Source: Streptomyces sp. NBC_00490
GTDB taxonomy: Bacteria; Actinomycetota; Actinomycetes; Streptomycetales; Streptomycetaceae
NCBI RefSeq assembly: GCF_036013645.1
Contig: NZ_CP107869.1
Span: forward strand, 4,030,001 to 4,094,000
Direction: 5' to 3'
Length of the DNA stretch: 64,000 bases
A program made the translations under genes and the position numbers. Below, piece by piece: positions 53,980 through 61,358 of the stretch; within the stretch, counting starts at the first letter, position 1, and each line of letters opens with the position of its first letter. A model generated the notes under the pieces. The model worked only from the letters and a program-made list of their open reading frames with translations. It had not been told where the DNA came from and searched no databases.

Positions 53980-54939
53980 GTGCGGCTGCGTTGCGCTGTG
54001 CTCGACGACTTCCAGCGGGTGGCGACCGGGATCGCCGACTGGTCACCGGTCGCGGACGACATCGAGGTCGTCGGCTTCGACACCCACATCGCGGACGAGG
54101 ACGCGCTCGCGGAGGCGCTCGCCGGGTTCGACATCGTGGTCACGCTGCGCGAACGGGTGCCCTTCCCCGGGTCCCTGATCACCCGTCTGCCCCGGCTGAA
54201 GCTGCTCGTCGCCTCCGGGATGCGCAACAGCGTCATCGACTACGCCGCCGCCGAGGCGCACGGCGTCACCGTGTGCGGTACGGCCAGCTCCTCCACCCCG
54301 CCCGTCGAACTCACCTGGGCGCTGCTGCTCGGCCTGGCCCGCGGGATCGTCGAGGAGAGCAACGCCCTGCGCGCGGGCGGCCCCTGGCAGTCCACGGTCG
54401 GCGCCGACCTGCACGGCCGCCGGCTCGGCCTCCTCGGACTCGGCAAGATCGGCAGCCGGGTGGCCCGGGTCGGCCTCGCGTTCGGCATGCACGTCAGCGC
54501 GTGGAGCCAGAACCTCACCAAGGAGTACGCCGACGAGGTGGGCGTCGAACTCGCTCCCTCCAAGGAGGACCTCCTGCGCGACGGCGACTTCGTCTCCGTC
54601 CACCTGGCCCTGAGCGACCGCACCCGCGGACTGCTCGGCCCCGCCGAACTCGCCCTCCTCAAGCCGACGGCGTACCTCGTCAACACCTCCCGCGCGGCGA
54701 TCGTCGACCAGGACGCCCTCCTCGCCGCGCTCCACGCGGGCCGTGTCGCCGGAGCCGGCGTCGACGTCTTCGACCTCGAGCCGCTGCCCGCCGACCACCC
54801 GATGCGCACGGCCCCGCGGCTGCTCGCCACACCCCATCTGGGCTATGTGTCGCAAGCCAACTACCGGACGTACTACGGCCAGGCCGTCGAGAACATCCAG
54901 GCGTACCTCGCGGGTTCACCCGTACGGCTGCTGCCCTGA
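53980..54939 (+). CDS. D-2-hydroxyacid dehydrogenase, NAD-dependent
   Basis: A 319-residue member of the D-isomer-specific 2-hydroxyacid dehydrogenase family (phosphoglycerate dehydrogenase-like). The NAD-binding glycine motif is LGLLGLGKIGSRVARVGLAFG. Also visible are VNTSRAAIVDQDALL with the conserved Arg, VDVFDLEPLP with the Glu and the C-terminal TPHLGYVS with the catalytic His. It reduces a 2-oxoacid or oxidises the D-2-hydroxyacid; the substrate is open. GTG 53980 was chosen because GGAGAGGGG lies 6 bp before it; ATG 53956 is in frame but has no such site. It converges on the next gene with a 4 bp gap. Confidence 0.86.
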   Translation: MRLRCAVLDDFQRVATGIADWSPVADDIEVVGFDTHIADEDALAEALAGFDIVVTLRERVPFPGSLITRLPRLKLLVASGMRNSVIDYAAAEAHGVTVCGTASSSTPPVELTWALLLGLARGIVEESNALRAGGPWQSTVGADLHGRRLGLLGLGKIGSRVARVGLAFGMHVSAWSQNLTKEYADEVGVELAPSKEDLLRDGDFVSVHLALSDRTRGLLGPAELALLKPTAYLVNTSRAAIVDQDALLAALHAGRVAGAGVDVFDLEPLPADHPMRTAPRLLATPHLGYVSQANYRTYYGQAVENIQAYLAGSPVRLLP

Positions 54940-54943
54940 GGGC

Positions 54944-55474
54944 TCAGGCCGCCCGCCGGTAGATCCCCTCGCTCCGGTCCAGGTGGTGCAGGTCCACCAG
55001 ATGGCGCCGGAGCGTCACATGGTCGACGTCGCCGTCCTCGCACCAGCCCTGGAGCTTCTCGTTGACGGCCCGTTCGGGGTACTCGACACCCGGCTCGAAG
55101 GTCTGTTCGGCGATGTACCGCAGCACCAGCTTCTTACGGGTCCACTGCGCGGGCAGCCGGACCAGCCGCCCGTCGCGGACGAAGGTCTGCAGGGTGCGCT
55201 CGTCCCGGGAGCCGGGGTTCTCGGGTGCCGTCTCCGTGCGCTCCGCACGCGCCGCCTCCTGGAAGACCTCGTAGGCGACGCGCAGTTCAGCGCGGTCCCC
55301 GGCCGTCACCACGCCCTGCTCCCGCAGCTTCAGCAGCGCCAGGGCCGCGTCCTTGGCGGACAGTCCGGCCGCCCGCGCGACCTCCTGCGAGGTCTCCGCT
55401 CCCAGGGCCACCGCCGCGAAGACGCGTACCCGGGTCTCGTCGGTGAACAGACGCATGAGTCGGTCGGTAGCCAT
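54944..55474 (-). CDS. HTH and DUF2087 domain regulator
   Basis: A 176-residue protein. The N-terminal winged helix is ArsR/MarR-like (DETRVRVFAAVALGAETSQEVARAAGLSAKDAALALLKL, of which the helix-turn-helix is in the middle). Residues from about 95 on form a DUF2087 domain: FVRDGRLVRLPAQWTRKKLV, VEYPERAVNEKLQGWC and DHVTLRRHLVDL. DUF2087 proteins are mostly uncharacterised transcriptional regulators. It is convergent with the dehydrogenase gene and divergent from chpG. Confidence 0.82.
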   Translation of the reverse strand: MATDRLMRLFTDETRVRVFAAVALGAETSQEVARAAGLSAKDAALALLKLREQGVVTAGDRAELRVAYEVFQEAARAERTETAPENPGSRDERTLQTFVRDGRLVRLPAQWTRKKLVLRYIAEQTFEPGVEYPERAVNEKLQGWCEDGDVDHVTLRRHLVDLHHLDRSEGIYRRAA

Positions 55475-55580
55475 GCCGGGAGGCTAGTGGAGGACCCTCG
55501 CGGGGGCTAAGGATTTTCCCGGCCCCCCGATGCCGGGCGGCGCGCCCGCTCTTCAAAAAGGGTGATCCCCACATGATCGC

Positions 55581-55608
55581 CGTTACCAGCCGTCAGCGGC
55601 GGCGTTGA
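55581..55608 (+). promoter_or_regulatory. Sigma-BldN promoter of chpG
   Basis: CGTTAC (55581-55586), a 16 bp spacer and CGTTGA (55603-55608). The published sigma-BldN consensus is CGTAAC-N16-CGTTGA, so one -35 base differs and the -10 is perfect. It lies 60 bp before the chaplin start codon. Chaplin genes are known BldN targets. Confidence 0.8.
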
Positions 55609-55667
55609 ACGGGAAGTGCGGCGGCGAGTCCAGCTGCCGCGCTCATCGATTCACTAAGGAGAACGTG

Positions 55668-55943
55668 ATGTCTCGCATCGCGAAGGCTGCCGGTGTCGCC
55701 CTCGGCGCCGGGGCCGTGGCGCTCGGCAGCGCCGGTATGGCCATGGCGGACGCGGGCGCCCAGGGTGAGGCCGTCCACTCGCCCGGCGTCGGGTCCGGCA
55801 ATGTCGTCCAGGTTCCGGTCCACATCCCGGTCAACGTGTGCGGCAACACCGTCAACGTCATCGCCCTGCTGAACCCGGCCTTCGGCAACACGTGCGCCAA
55901 CGTCAGCGACGGCCACGACGACCGTGGTGGCTACGGCGGCTGA
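55668..55943 (+). CDS. chpG: Short chaplin (ChpG type)
   Basis: A 91-residue secreted hydrophobic coat protein. The signal peptide (MSRIAKAAGVALGAGAVALG, cleavage after AMA) leads to one chaplin domain (SGNVVQVPVHIPVNVCGNT, then FGNTC) with the two cysteines of short chaplins. Mature chaplins assemble into amyloid films that let aerial hyphae and spores become hydrophobic. A hydrophilic tail after the domain (SDGHDDRGGYGG) is longer than in most short chaplins. ATG 55668 has AAGGAG upstream. The name follows position next to a tyrosinase operon, as recalled for S. coelicolor. Confidence 0.85.
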   Translation: MSRIAKAAGVALGAGAVALGSAGMAMADAGAQGEAVHSPGVGSGNVVQVPVHIPVNVCGNTVNVIALLNPAFGNTCANVSDGHDDRGGYGG

Positions 55944-55956
55944 CGCCTCGTCAACC

Positions 55957-55995
55957 CGGAAGGGCCCCGGCACTCCGAGCGCCGGGGCCCTTCCG
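55957..55995. terminator. Bidirectional terminator, chpG and tyrosinase
   Basis: A perfect 15 bp stem, CGGAAGGGCCCCGGC at 55957-55971 with its complement at 55981-55995, 9-base loop. It lies between the convergent chpG stop and the tyrosinase stop. Confidence 0.87.
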
Positions 55996-56022
55996 CGTGT
56001 CCACCTCGTCGGCCGCGCCGCG

Positions 56023-56889
56023 TCAGGCGTACCGATAGATCGCGCTGACGTCCTCCAGCGAATCCGGCGTCACGTCCCACGGCGGCATCTTCTCGTGCCG
56101 CGCGACGATCCGCCGGTACTGGGCGCTCCCGGCGGCCGGCGGCTTCGCCGGCAGGTAGCGGGCGCCCCGGTGCCGCAGCTGCCAGCGGTACCACTGCAGG
56201 TCGACGAAGGCATGGTGCATCCAGAAGACCGGGTCGTTGACGGACGCGCCGCCGACCATGGCGCCCCCGACCCAGCGGTGCACCCGGTTGTGGTTGCGCC
56301 AGGCGGTCTGGCCGCGCCCGCTCCCCCAGCCCTCCAGCCGGTTGCGGAACCCCTTCGTGGTCGTCGAGTCCCAGGGCGAGACGTCGTAGACCGGGTCGTC
56401 CAGGGCCGACTCCAGATCGCTCTTGGTGGGCAGCGCGATCGGGTCGCGGACGCGTCCGAGGTCCCGGGTGAGGTACTCCTCGTCGGTCACGCCCTCCCTG
56501 ATGGTCCAGTTGCCACCCGCGTAGGCGAACGGCCCGGTCATCACCTGCCGGTCCGACGACCGCCCGGTGCCGCCCAGCAGGTCCTTGGTCCAGGGCGCCG
56601 CCCCCGCCCGGCGGTCCTTGGTCCAGTCCCAGTACGGCACGGTCACCGACGGGTCCACCCGGCGCAGTGCCCGCTCCAGGTCCAGCAGGAAGCGCCGGTG
56701 CCAGGGCAGGAAGGACGGCGTCATGTGGGCCGTGCGCAGTCCGCCCTCGCCGTCGCTGACATAGAAGTCGATGTGCATCCGTACGAACTCGTCGTACTCG
56801 CCCCGCCGTTTGACTTCCAGCATCGCCTTCACGAACCGCCGCTTCTCGGCGCTGGTGAGCGTGCTCGCGTCCTTACGGATGTACGCCAT
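56023..56889 (-). CDS. melC2: Tyrosinase
   Basis: A 288-residue type 3 copper monooxygenase that oxidises phenols to o-quinones, leading to melanin. Copper A ligands are His39 (VRMHIDFY), His55 (RTAHMTPS) and His64 (LPWHRRFL). Copper B ligands are His200 and His204 (NHNRVHRW) and His225/226 (FWMHHAFVD). It lacks a signal peptide; such tyrosinases are activated and, where secreted, exported by the cofactor protein encoded just upstream, with which this gene overlaps by 17 bp. The position between chaplin genes matches the second tyrosinase locus of streptomycetes, sometimes called melD2. Confidence 0.88.
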   Translation of the reverse strand: MAYIRKDASTLTSAEKRRFVKAMLEVKRRGEYDEFVRMHIDFYVSDGEGGLRTAHMTPSFLPWHRRFLLDLERALRRVDPSVTVPYWDWTKDRRAGAAPWTKDLLGGTGRSSDRQVMTGPFAYAGGNWTIREGVTDEEYLTRDLGRVRDPIALPTKSDLESALDDPVYDVSPWDSTTTKGFRNRLEGWGSGRGQTAWRNHNRVHRWVGGAMVGGASVNDPVFWMHHAFVDLQWYRWQLRHRGARYLPAKPPAAGSAQYRRIVARHEKMPPWDVTPDSLEDVSAIYRYA

Positions 56890-57346
56890 GGTGGCCCCCC
56901 ATGTGTGTCTCGCTCTCGCGCAGTCGCTGCCCCGGCCCCAGCTCGTCGACGGCGGCACGGGTCGCGTCGAGGGGGGTGGCGTACGACCGGTAGTGGTCGA
57001 CCATGCTCAGCCAGGTGCCGTCGGCCCGGCGCATCAGATGCAGGGACCGGCCGTCGACGGTGACATGCCACTGGGCGGCGCCGGGGGTACGGCCCCCGGA
57101 GGTCCTGATGCCGCGGATACGGCGGCCTCGATACGTCTCCTCGAAGCCGAGCTCGCCGGGGTCGTCCCCCTTCTGTGGCGGCCGGGAGGCCGCGACGACC
57201 GGGGCGAGCGCGAGGGCGCCGACCGCGGCGAACAGGCCTCGCAGCACGTCCCGCCGCCCGCCCCGGGCCGAGCCCGGTCTGGCCTGGCTCTTCGCCCCGG
57301 GTTCCGCTCCTACCGCCACTCCGTCGACGCTGACGCTGACGACCAT
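56873..57346 (-). CDS. melC1: Tyrosinase cofactor protein (MelC1 family)
   Basis: A 157-residue copper chaperone for the tyrosinase. A basic N-terminal segment contains twin arginines (GRRDVLRG) before a hydrophobic helix (LFAAVGALALAPVVAA), compatible with a Tat signal or anchor. The MelC1 domain follows: ELGFEETYRGRRIRGI, VTVDGRSLHLMRRADGTWLSMVDHY. The C-terminus is His-rich (HMGGHHGVHP). MelC1 binds the apo-tyrosinase, inserts copper and assists export. The long 38-residue region before RR is unusual for a Tat signal. ATG 57346 has GAGGAG upstream. Sometimes named melD1 at this locus. Confidence 0.83.
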   Translation of the reverse strand: MVVSVSVDGVAVGAEPGAKSQARPGSARGGRRDVLRGLFAAVGALALAPVVAASRPPQKGDDPGELGFEETYRGRRIRGIRTSGGRTPGAAQWHVTVDGRSLHLMRRADGTWLSMVDHYRSYATPLDATRAAVDELGPGQRLRESETHMGGHHGVHP

Positions 57347-57392
57347 CGTGTGCTCCTCGTCCGGTTCGGTTGATCCGTACCGGTAACCGCGA

Positions 57393-57435
57393 AGGAGCCC
57401 GCTCGGTCACCGTCCGATGGTCCGAGCGGGCTCCT
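57393..57435. terminator. Terminator-like hairpin after the secreted-protein gene
   Basis: A perfect 14 bp stem, AGGAGCCCGCTCGG at 57393-57406 with its complement at 57422-57435, 15-base loop. It lies 15 bp downstream of the minus-strand gene ending at 57450 and just before the tyrosinase operon. Confidence 0.83.
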
Positions 57436-57449
57436 GGGAGCGAGCGGCC

Positions 57450-57965
57450 CTACAGTCCGGGGCCCATCACCAGGTTCGCGGCCGGCACGGTCTGCAGGAC
57501 CGGCGTGAGGACGCCCACCTGCGGCAGCTTCGGCTCCGGCAGGCCGAAGTTGTCGGCGTTCGGCGCGGTCAGCGGGGCGTCCAGGGCCAGGCCCGGGGCC
57601 AGCGTGCGCAGGTCGGAGGCCTGGGTGCCGACGCCGACGTGGTCGAAGTCGTCGCCGAGGAGGTGCGGCAGGGGCGCGCGCAGACCCACGCCGGGCAGTC
57701 CGCCGCTGACCGGCAGCTGCGGGATCACCCGCTCGGGAAGGAGCCGCCCCTCGACGTACTGCGGGCCCTCGGGCGCGCCCGGCATCGGCAGCGGGATCTC
57801 GCCGCCGACCTTGGGCAGCTCCACGTTGAGGGACTTCTCGATCCCGTCCAGCGGCACCGGCACGGGGACCGTGTCCACCGCCGCGGCGGGGGTGGCGGCG
57901 GCACCCATCGCGGCCGCGACGCCCGTGAGGACGGCGGCAATGGTTCCTCGGGTGGTCGACTTCAT
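57450..57965 (-). CDS. Small secreted protein, function unknown
   Basis: A 171-residue exported protein. The signal peptide MKSTTRGTIAAVLTGVAAAM is cleaved after PAAA or so. The mature part is rich in Pro, Leu, Gly and Val, with no cysteine and repeated short LP motifs (GEIPLPMPGAPEGP; LPVSGGLPGV). No domain was recognised. It sits in the chaplin-tyrosinase surface-protein region and may be a wall or aerial-hypha component. ATG 57965 is preceded by AAAGGGA; an upstream in-frame ATG at 58043 would bury the signal peptide. Confidence 0.75.
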   Translation of the reverse strand: MKSTTRGTIAAVLTGVAAAMGAAATPAAAVDTVPVPVPLDGIEKSLNVELPKVGGEIPLPMPGAPEGPQYVEGRLLPERVIPQLPVSGGLPGVGLRAPLPHLLGDDFDHVGVGTQASDLRTLAPGLALDAPLTAPNADNFGLPEPKLPQVGVLTPVLQTVPAANLVMGPGL

Positions 57966-58082
57966 CTCAGCTACGGTCCCTTTCCGGATTCTGTGGCTCA
58001 ACGTCCTTACCGCGTAACGATCCTGGAACAGGCACCAGCGCAAGATTCGCCCGACTGCCGCAGTAGTACGACCGCTGAATTG

Positions 58083-58667
58083 TCAGCTCGTCCAGAAGTC
58101 CCACCAACGGGTCAGGATCAGCATTCCGACGATCCCGAGGTGCAACACCGCGACGACCCAGGTGAATTCGCCGAAGAAGGACCTCAACCAGCCGGGCGCG
58201 GGCAGGAATCGGTTCCGTACGGCGAACGACGTCACGTACCAGAACAGGAGAATCGTCGCGGCCCACGCCAGACAGCACCACAGGCACAGCGCGTTGATCC
58301 GGTAGAGCGACTCGAACTGCAGCCATGACACGAATCCGACGCCGAACAGGCACCCCGCGTCGAAGGTGAGCCAGTACCAGCCGGGGAAGCGCGCGCCGGC
58401 CAGCAGGCTCATGCCGGCACCGATGACGACGCCGTAGGCGACCAGGCCCAGCATCGGGTTGGGGAACCCGAAGGCCGAGGCCTGGTCACTCTGCATGACA
58501 CTGCCGCAGGACACCACGGGGTTCAGGCTGCAGCCCGGGGTGAAGTCCGGGTCCTCGAGCAGCTTGAACTTGTCGAGGGTGATGACCCAGGAGGCCAGCA
58601 GTCCCGCGGCCCCCGTGATCACCAGCAGTACGGCGAACGCGCGACTGCCGCCCGCGGTCCGCGTCAT
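58083..58667 (-). CDS. VKOR-family membrane oxidoreductase
   Basis: A 194-residue vitamin K epoxide reductase homologue with five hydrophobic segments. The loop cysteines C46 and C54 (GCSLNPVVSCGSV) and the active-site CLWC (C128, C131) are all conserved. Bacterial VKORs re-oxidise a DsbA-like partner with quinone, so disulfides form in exported proteins. Chaplins and other secreted proteins nearby contain cysteine pairs that might depend on it, which is inference. The start codon overlaps the stop of the upstream gene (TGATG), so the two are translationally coupled. Confidence 0.87.
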   Translation of the reverse strand: MTRTAGGSRAFAVLLVITGAAGLLASWVITLDKFKLLEDPDFTPGCSLNPVVSCGSVMQSDQASAFGFPNPMLGLVAYGVVIGAGMSLLAGARFPGWYWLTFDAGCLFGVGFVSWLQFESLYRINALCLWCCLAWAATILLFWYVTSFAVRNRFLPAPGWLRSFFGEFTWVVAVLHLGIVGMLILTRWWDFWTS

Positions 58668-59164
58668 CAGCCGCGCAGGCTGCGGGCCGGGAGGACGATG
58701 TGCGCGGCCGCGTTCAGGGTGTCGTCGGCGCCCACGAAGTCGGCCAGCGCCTCGGGCTGGATGGGCTGTCCGGGCTTGGCCTCGGGCCACGGGCGGGTGG
58801 TGAACACGAAGTAGGCGAAGCCGCGCTCGGCCACCGCCTCCAGCCACTCCGCCGGCGGGGTGCACTGGGCGTTGAAGCCGGGCATGTTGACGACGGCCGT
58901 ACCGGACTCGACGAGCAGGCTGACCGGCAGGTTCGACCGGGCGTTGCCGTCGACGAGGTCGCCGCCGACGGGCAGGCCGTTGTTCTCCAGAAGTGCTTCG
59001 ACGGCGGCCGTGGAGGCCTCCGGTCCACCCGCGGCGTCCCCGAGGGTGTAGGCGAGGAGGTAGGGCATGTGGCCGTCGGGGGCATCGCCGCTCCAGGCCA
59101 TGACGACGAGCGTGCCCAGGTCGGCGGCGTTGAAGGGGCGGATTTCGCTTTGGGTTGAGGTCAC
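58667..59164 (-). CDS. Conserved Streptomyces protein (DUF5949-like)
   Basis: A 165-residue soluble protein with GTG start (VTSTQSEIRPFNAADLGTLV). It has a compact alpha/beta look: VVMAWSGDAPDGHMPYLLAYTLGD, NLPVSLLVESGTAVVNM, ERGFAYFVFTTRPW. I believe it belongs to DUF5949, a family of unknown function. A single cysteine lies in NAQCTPP. Translational coupling to the VKOR gene suggests a joint role or shared regulation. A 30-bp conserved element and a hairpin lie upstream. Confidence 0.72.
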   Translation of the reverse strand: MTSTQSEIRPFNAADLGTLVVMAWSGDAPDGHMPYLLAYTLGDAAGGPEASTAAVEALLENNGLPVGGDLVDGNARSNLPVSLLVESGTAVVNMPGFNAQCTPPAEWLEAVAERGFAYFVFTTRPWPEAKPGQPIQPEALADFVGADDTLNAAAHIVLPARSLRG

Positions 59165-59239
59165 CGCGCGACCATATCGACGGGCCGGAACCCCGCCGGG
59201 CCCGTTCTCACCCGACCGGGCGATGCCCCCCACACGGTC

Positions 59240-59269
59240 CACACGAACGAGGGACGCGCCCTCGAACAG
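59240..59269. repeat. 30-bp element shared with 49831-49860 (copy 2)
   Basis: CACGAACGAGGGACGCGCCC lies at 59242-59261. The 30-bp element matches the ssbB-upstream copy at 26 of 30 positions. It is 76-105 bp upstream of the DUF5949-like gene, so both copies sit in 5' regions of minus-strand genes. Confidence 0.55.
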
Positions 59270-59272
59270 CGC

Positions 59273-59310
59273 GAAGGGCCGGTTCCGTACGCCACGGAAT
59301 CGGCCCTTTC
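59273..59310. terminator. Terminator of small secreted-protein gene
   Basis: Stem GAAGGGCCGGTTCCGT with ACGGAATCGGCCCTTTC (59273-59288 with 59294-59309, one mismatch), short loop. It is about 16 bp after the minus-strand gene ending at 59326. Confidence 0.8.
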
Positions 59311-59325
59311 GGCAAGAGTGATGCG

Positions 59326-59616
59326 TCAGCCACCCAGCGGAAGTCCGCCGAGCAGACCGCTGTTGTTCAGCGTGGCGGTCGCGCCCTTCACGGTGTTGAG
59401 CACGGAGTCCTTGTTCTCGGTGTCGAGCGCGTTCGACTGGTGCTGCAGCGGCATCACGTCGGCGGGGGCCAGCTGACCACTGGTGAGCGAGTTCACGGCG
59501 CCGGTGAGGCTGGTGGGCGTGACGTCGGCGGGGCTGTAGGCGAACGCGGGCGCGGCAGCACCGGCGAGGGCCACGGTACCGGCAACAACAGCGGCAGCCT
59601 TCAGGGACTTCATCAT
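59326..59616 (-). CDS. Small secreted protein, function unknown
   Basis: A 96-residue exported protein. The signal peptide MMKSLKAAAVVAGTVALAGA ends at AFA; the mature part is about 70 residues, Ser/Thr/Leu-rich and without cysteine (SPADVTPTSLTGAVNSLTSG; a C-terminal LLGGLPLGG). GAAAGGAAC just upstream is a good ribosome binding site; the start may be either of two adjacent ATGs. No known domain. Its size, expression signals and place between chaplin genes suggest a surface or wall protein of aerial growth; it is not a rodlin by sequence. Confidence 0.75.
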   Translation of the reverse strand: MMKSLKAAAVVAGTVALAGAAAPAFAYSPADVTPTSLTGAVNSLTSGQLAPADVMPLQHQSNALDTENKDSVLNTVKGATATLNNSGLLGGLPLGG

Positions 59617-59767
59617 GTTCCTTTCTTCGGCAACTCATGTCACCAGAGAGAATTCTGACGCCGTGCCTAACGATCCCCGACCGGCCCGGAAACCCCGTAC
59701 GCAGAAAACTTCTGCAACCACCCGTTGGGATTCCCGGGGGCTATTAAAAAGCAATAGGAAAACAGAA

Positions 59768-59805
59768 CAGCCGTTGTGCCGGTCGGGCGACCGGCACAAC
59801 GGCTG
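59768..59805 (-). terminator. Strong intrinsic terminator
   Basis: A 17 bp perfect stem, CAGCCGTTGTGCCGGTC at 59768-59784 with its complement at 59789-59805 and loop GGGC. On the minus strand it is followed by TTCTGTTTTCC. It serves the minus-strand gene ending at 59863. Confidence 0.9.
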
Positions 59806-59862
59806 GGGTGGCGACTGCTTCGCCTCAGGCGCCGCCCTGGTTCCAGGAGGGCACCGGCGGGG

Positions 59863-60582
59863 TCAGGAGGCGGGCAGCGGCAGCGGGACCGGCAGGGGCG
59901 GCGCCGGTACCGGCAGGTCCCCCGGGAGCGGCAGCGGGAGTCCGCCGCCCAGCAGCAGGGCGACGACGGCGTTGAGGAGGCTGCTCACCACCTTCGTTGC
60001 GGCCGGGGCCACCTTGGTGGGGTCGCCGGAGGTGGCCGCGGCGAGCAGGTCGCCGACCGCCGTCTGCAAGGTGGCGAGCGCGTCGCCGACCGCGTCGGCG
60101 GAGGGCGCCTTGGCGTCGTCGGCGCTCTTGTCCGCGGGCAGCGGGAGCGCCGGTACGGGCAGGGGCAGGGGCAGTGCGTCGGTCGGCGTGGTCGTGGCCG
60201 GTGGTGTCGCCGGCGTGGTGGTGGCCGGCACGTCGGTCGGCGGCGGTACCGGCGCGGGGGCCGCGGCGGTGGCCTTGGCGATGGCGGCCTTGACCGCGTC
60301 CAGGAGCTGCGTGGCCTGTTCGGGGGAGACCTGTCCGTCGTCGGCCTTGAGGACGGCGTTGAGCACGTCGGTGACCGGGGCGAGGACGCTTCCGAGGCTG
60401 CCCAGGGTCTGGACCTGCGCGAGGAGCCCGTCGACGCCGGGGAGAGGTGCCTTCGCCGCCTCCTCGATGCGCTCGCTCTGCGACTCGTTGTCGACGGCAA
60501 CCGCGGCTGGTGCGGTGATCCCGATCAGGAGGGTGGCGGTGACGGCGGCTGACGCGAGACGTCGTGCGGACAGAGCACGCAT
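59863..60582 (-). CDS. Secreted Ala/Pro-rich protein, function unknown
   Basis: A 239-residue exported protein. The signal peptide (MRALSARRLASAAVTATLLI, cleavage after AVA) precedes a helical region with SERIEEAAKAPLPGVDGLLAQ. A low-complexity centre of Ala, Pro and Thr (VPATTTPATPPATTTPT) and a second helical part (DALATLQTAVGDLLAAATSG) follow. The C-terminus is a Leu-Pro repeat (LPLPLPGDLPVPAPPLPVPL). No cysteine, LPXTG motif or TM was found. It may be a wall-spanning or surface-associated structural protein. The neighbours are chaplin and other small secreted proteins. Confidence 0.75.
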   Translation of the reverse strand: MRALSARRLASAAVTATLLIGITAPAAVAVDNESQSERIEEAAKAPLPGVDGLLAQVQTLGSLGSVLAPVTDVLNAVLKADDGQVSPEQATQLLDAVKAAIAKATAAAPAPVPPPTDVPATTTPATPPATTTPTDALPLPLPVPALPLPADKSADDAKAPSADAVGDALATLQTAVGDLLAAATSGDPTKVAPAATKVVSSLLNAVVALLLGGGLPLPLPGDLPVPAPPLPVPLPLPAS

Positions 60583-60761
60583 GGAGGATCCCTTTCGCTA
60601 CGGGGAGGATCTTGTGCCCACCGTGAAAGCGCTCACCGCGCTCTGCAACCGAACGGACCCGCTCCGTGATCGCCCAGCTCGGGCGTCCTCCCTGGTGAGA
60701 CGGCCTGTCAAGCCCCGCTCACCGTGTCGCCGCCGCCACCCCCCATTCGGGGCAACGCAAA

Positions 60762-60802
60762 CCGGCCGCCCTTCCGCGATGGAACCACGGGAGGGCGGCC
60801 GG
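60762..60802 (-). terminator. Terminator of chpF
   Basis: Stem CCGGCCGCCCTTCC (60762-60775) with GGGAGGGCGGCCGG (60789-60802), 13 of 14 pairs, 13-base loop. It begins 22 bp after the chpF stop on the minus strand. Confidence 0.82.
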
Positions 60803-60823
60803 CAAGGGTGATGCGCGCGGACG

Positions 60824-61063
60824 TCAGTCGTTGACGCAGGTGTTGCCGAAGGCGGGGTTCAGCAGACCGATGACGTTCACGGTGTTGCCGCAGACGTTGA
60901 CCGGGATGTGGACCGGAACCTGGACGACGTTGCCCGACAGCACGCCCGGGGAGTGGGCGGCCACGCCGTTCGCGCCACTGTCGGCGGCGGCGATGCCGGC
61001 ACCGCCGGCGACGGCCGCGACGGCGGCGGAGGTAAGGACCAGGCCCTTCGCGATACGCGACAT
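60824..61063 (-). CDS. chpF: Short chaplin (ChpF type)
   Basis: A 79-residue secreted short chaplin. The signal peptide MSRIAKGLVLTSAAVAAVAG is cleaved after AAA. The chaplin domain reads SGNVVQVPVHIPVNVCGNTV then LLNPAFGNTC, with both conserved cysteines, and ends NVND-like. It forms amyloid films on aerial hyphae and spores. ATG 61063 has AAGGAG at an ideal distance; longer frames upstream lack such a site. A sigma-BldN promoter match lies 60 bp upstream. The two chaplins of this window are nearly identical over the core domain. Confidence 0.87.
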   Translation of the reverse strand: MSRIAKGLVLTSAAVAAVAGGAGIAAADSGANGVAAHSPGVLSGNVVQVPVHIPVNVCGNTVNVIGLLNPAFGNTCVND

Positions 61064-61122
61064 GGAGAGGTGCTCCTTGGGGGTTGACACAAAACACCCG
61101 GGCGGGGATGCCCGGCGCTGTG

Positions 61123-61150
61123 TCAACGCACGGGGCGCGCGGGGGTTGCG
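61123..61150 (-). promoter_or_regulatory. Sigma-BldN promoter of chpF
   Basis: On the minus strand: CGCAAC (61150-61145), 16 bp spacer, CGTTGA (61128-61123). One -35 base differs from CGTAAC-N16-CGTTGA. The start codon is 60 bp downstream, the same spacing as for chpG. The -10 lies in one arm of the inverted repeat GTTGACACA (61083-61091)/TGTGTCAAC (61119-61127). Confidence 0.8.
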
Positions 61151-61358
61151 CCGCCAATGGGGTGATGTCGCTGGGGCCCGACTTCACCAATCCGACACAC
61201 TTGCCCGGTTTCGCCGGATTAATACGGATAGCAGCTAGAGTTGCGGACCTCTTGACGCACCCCTATGGCCAGCAAATCGCACTCATGACGCCCTGGCACC
61301 ACGACCCGGGCGTGCCACCTCCCGACCCCGCACCTTTTCCCGGAAGGTCCACCCGGTC

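Noticed and set aside
57984..58025. CGTTAC and CGTTGA hexamers upstream of the secreted-protein gene at 57450-57965
   Set aside because: They look like sigma-BldN elements, but the spacer is 10 bp instead of 16, so a working promoter is unlikely.
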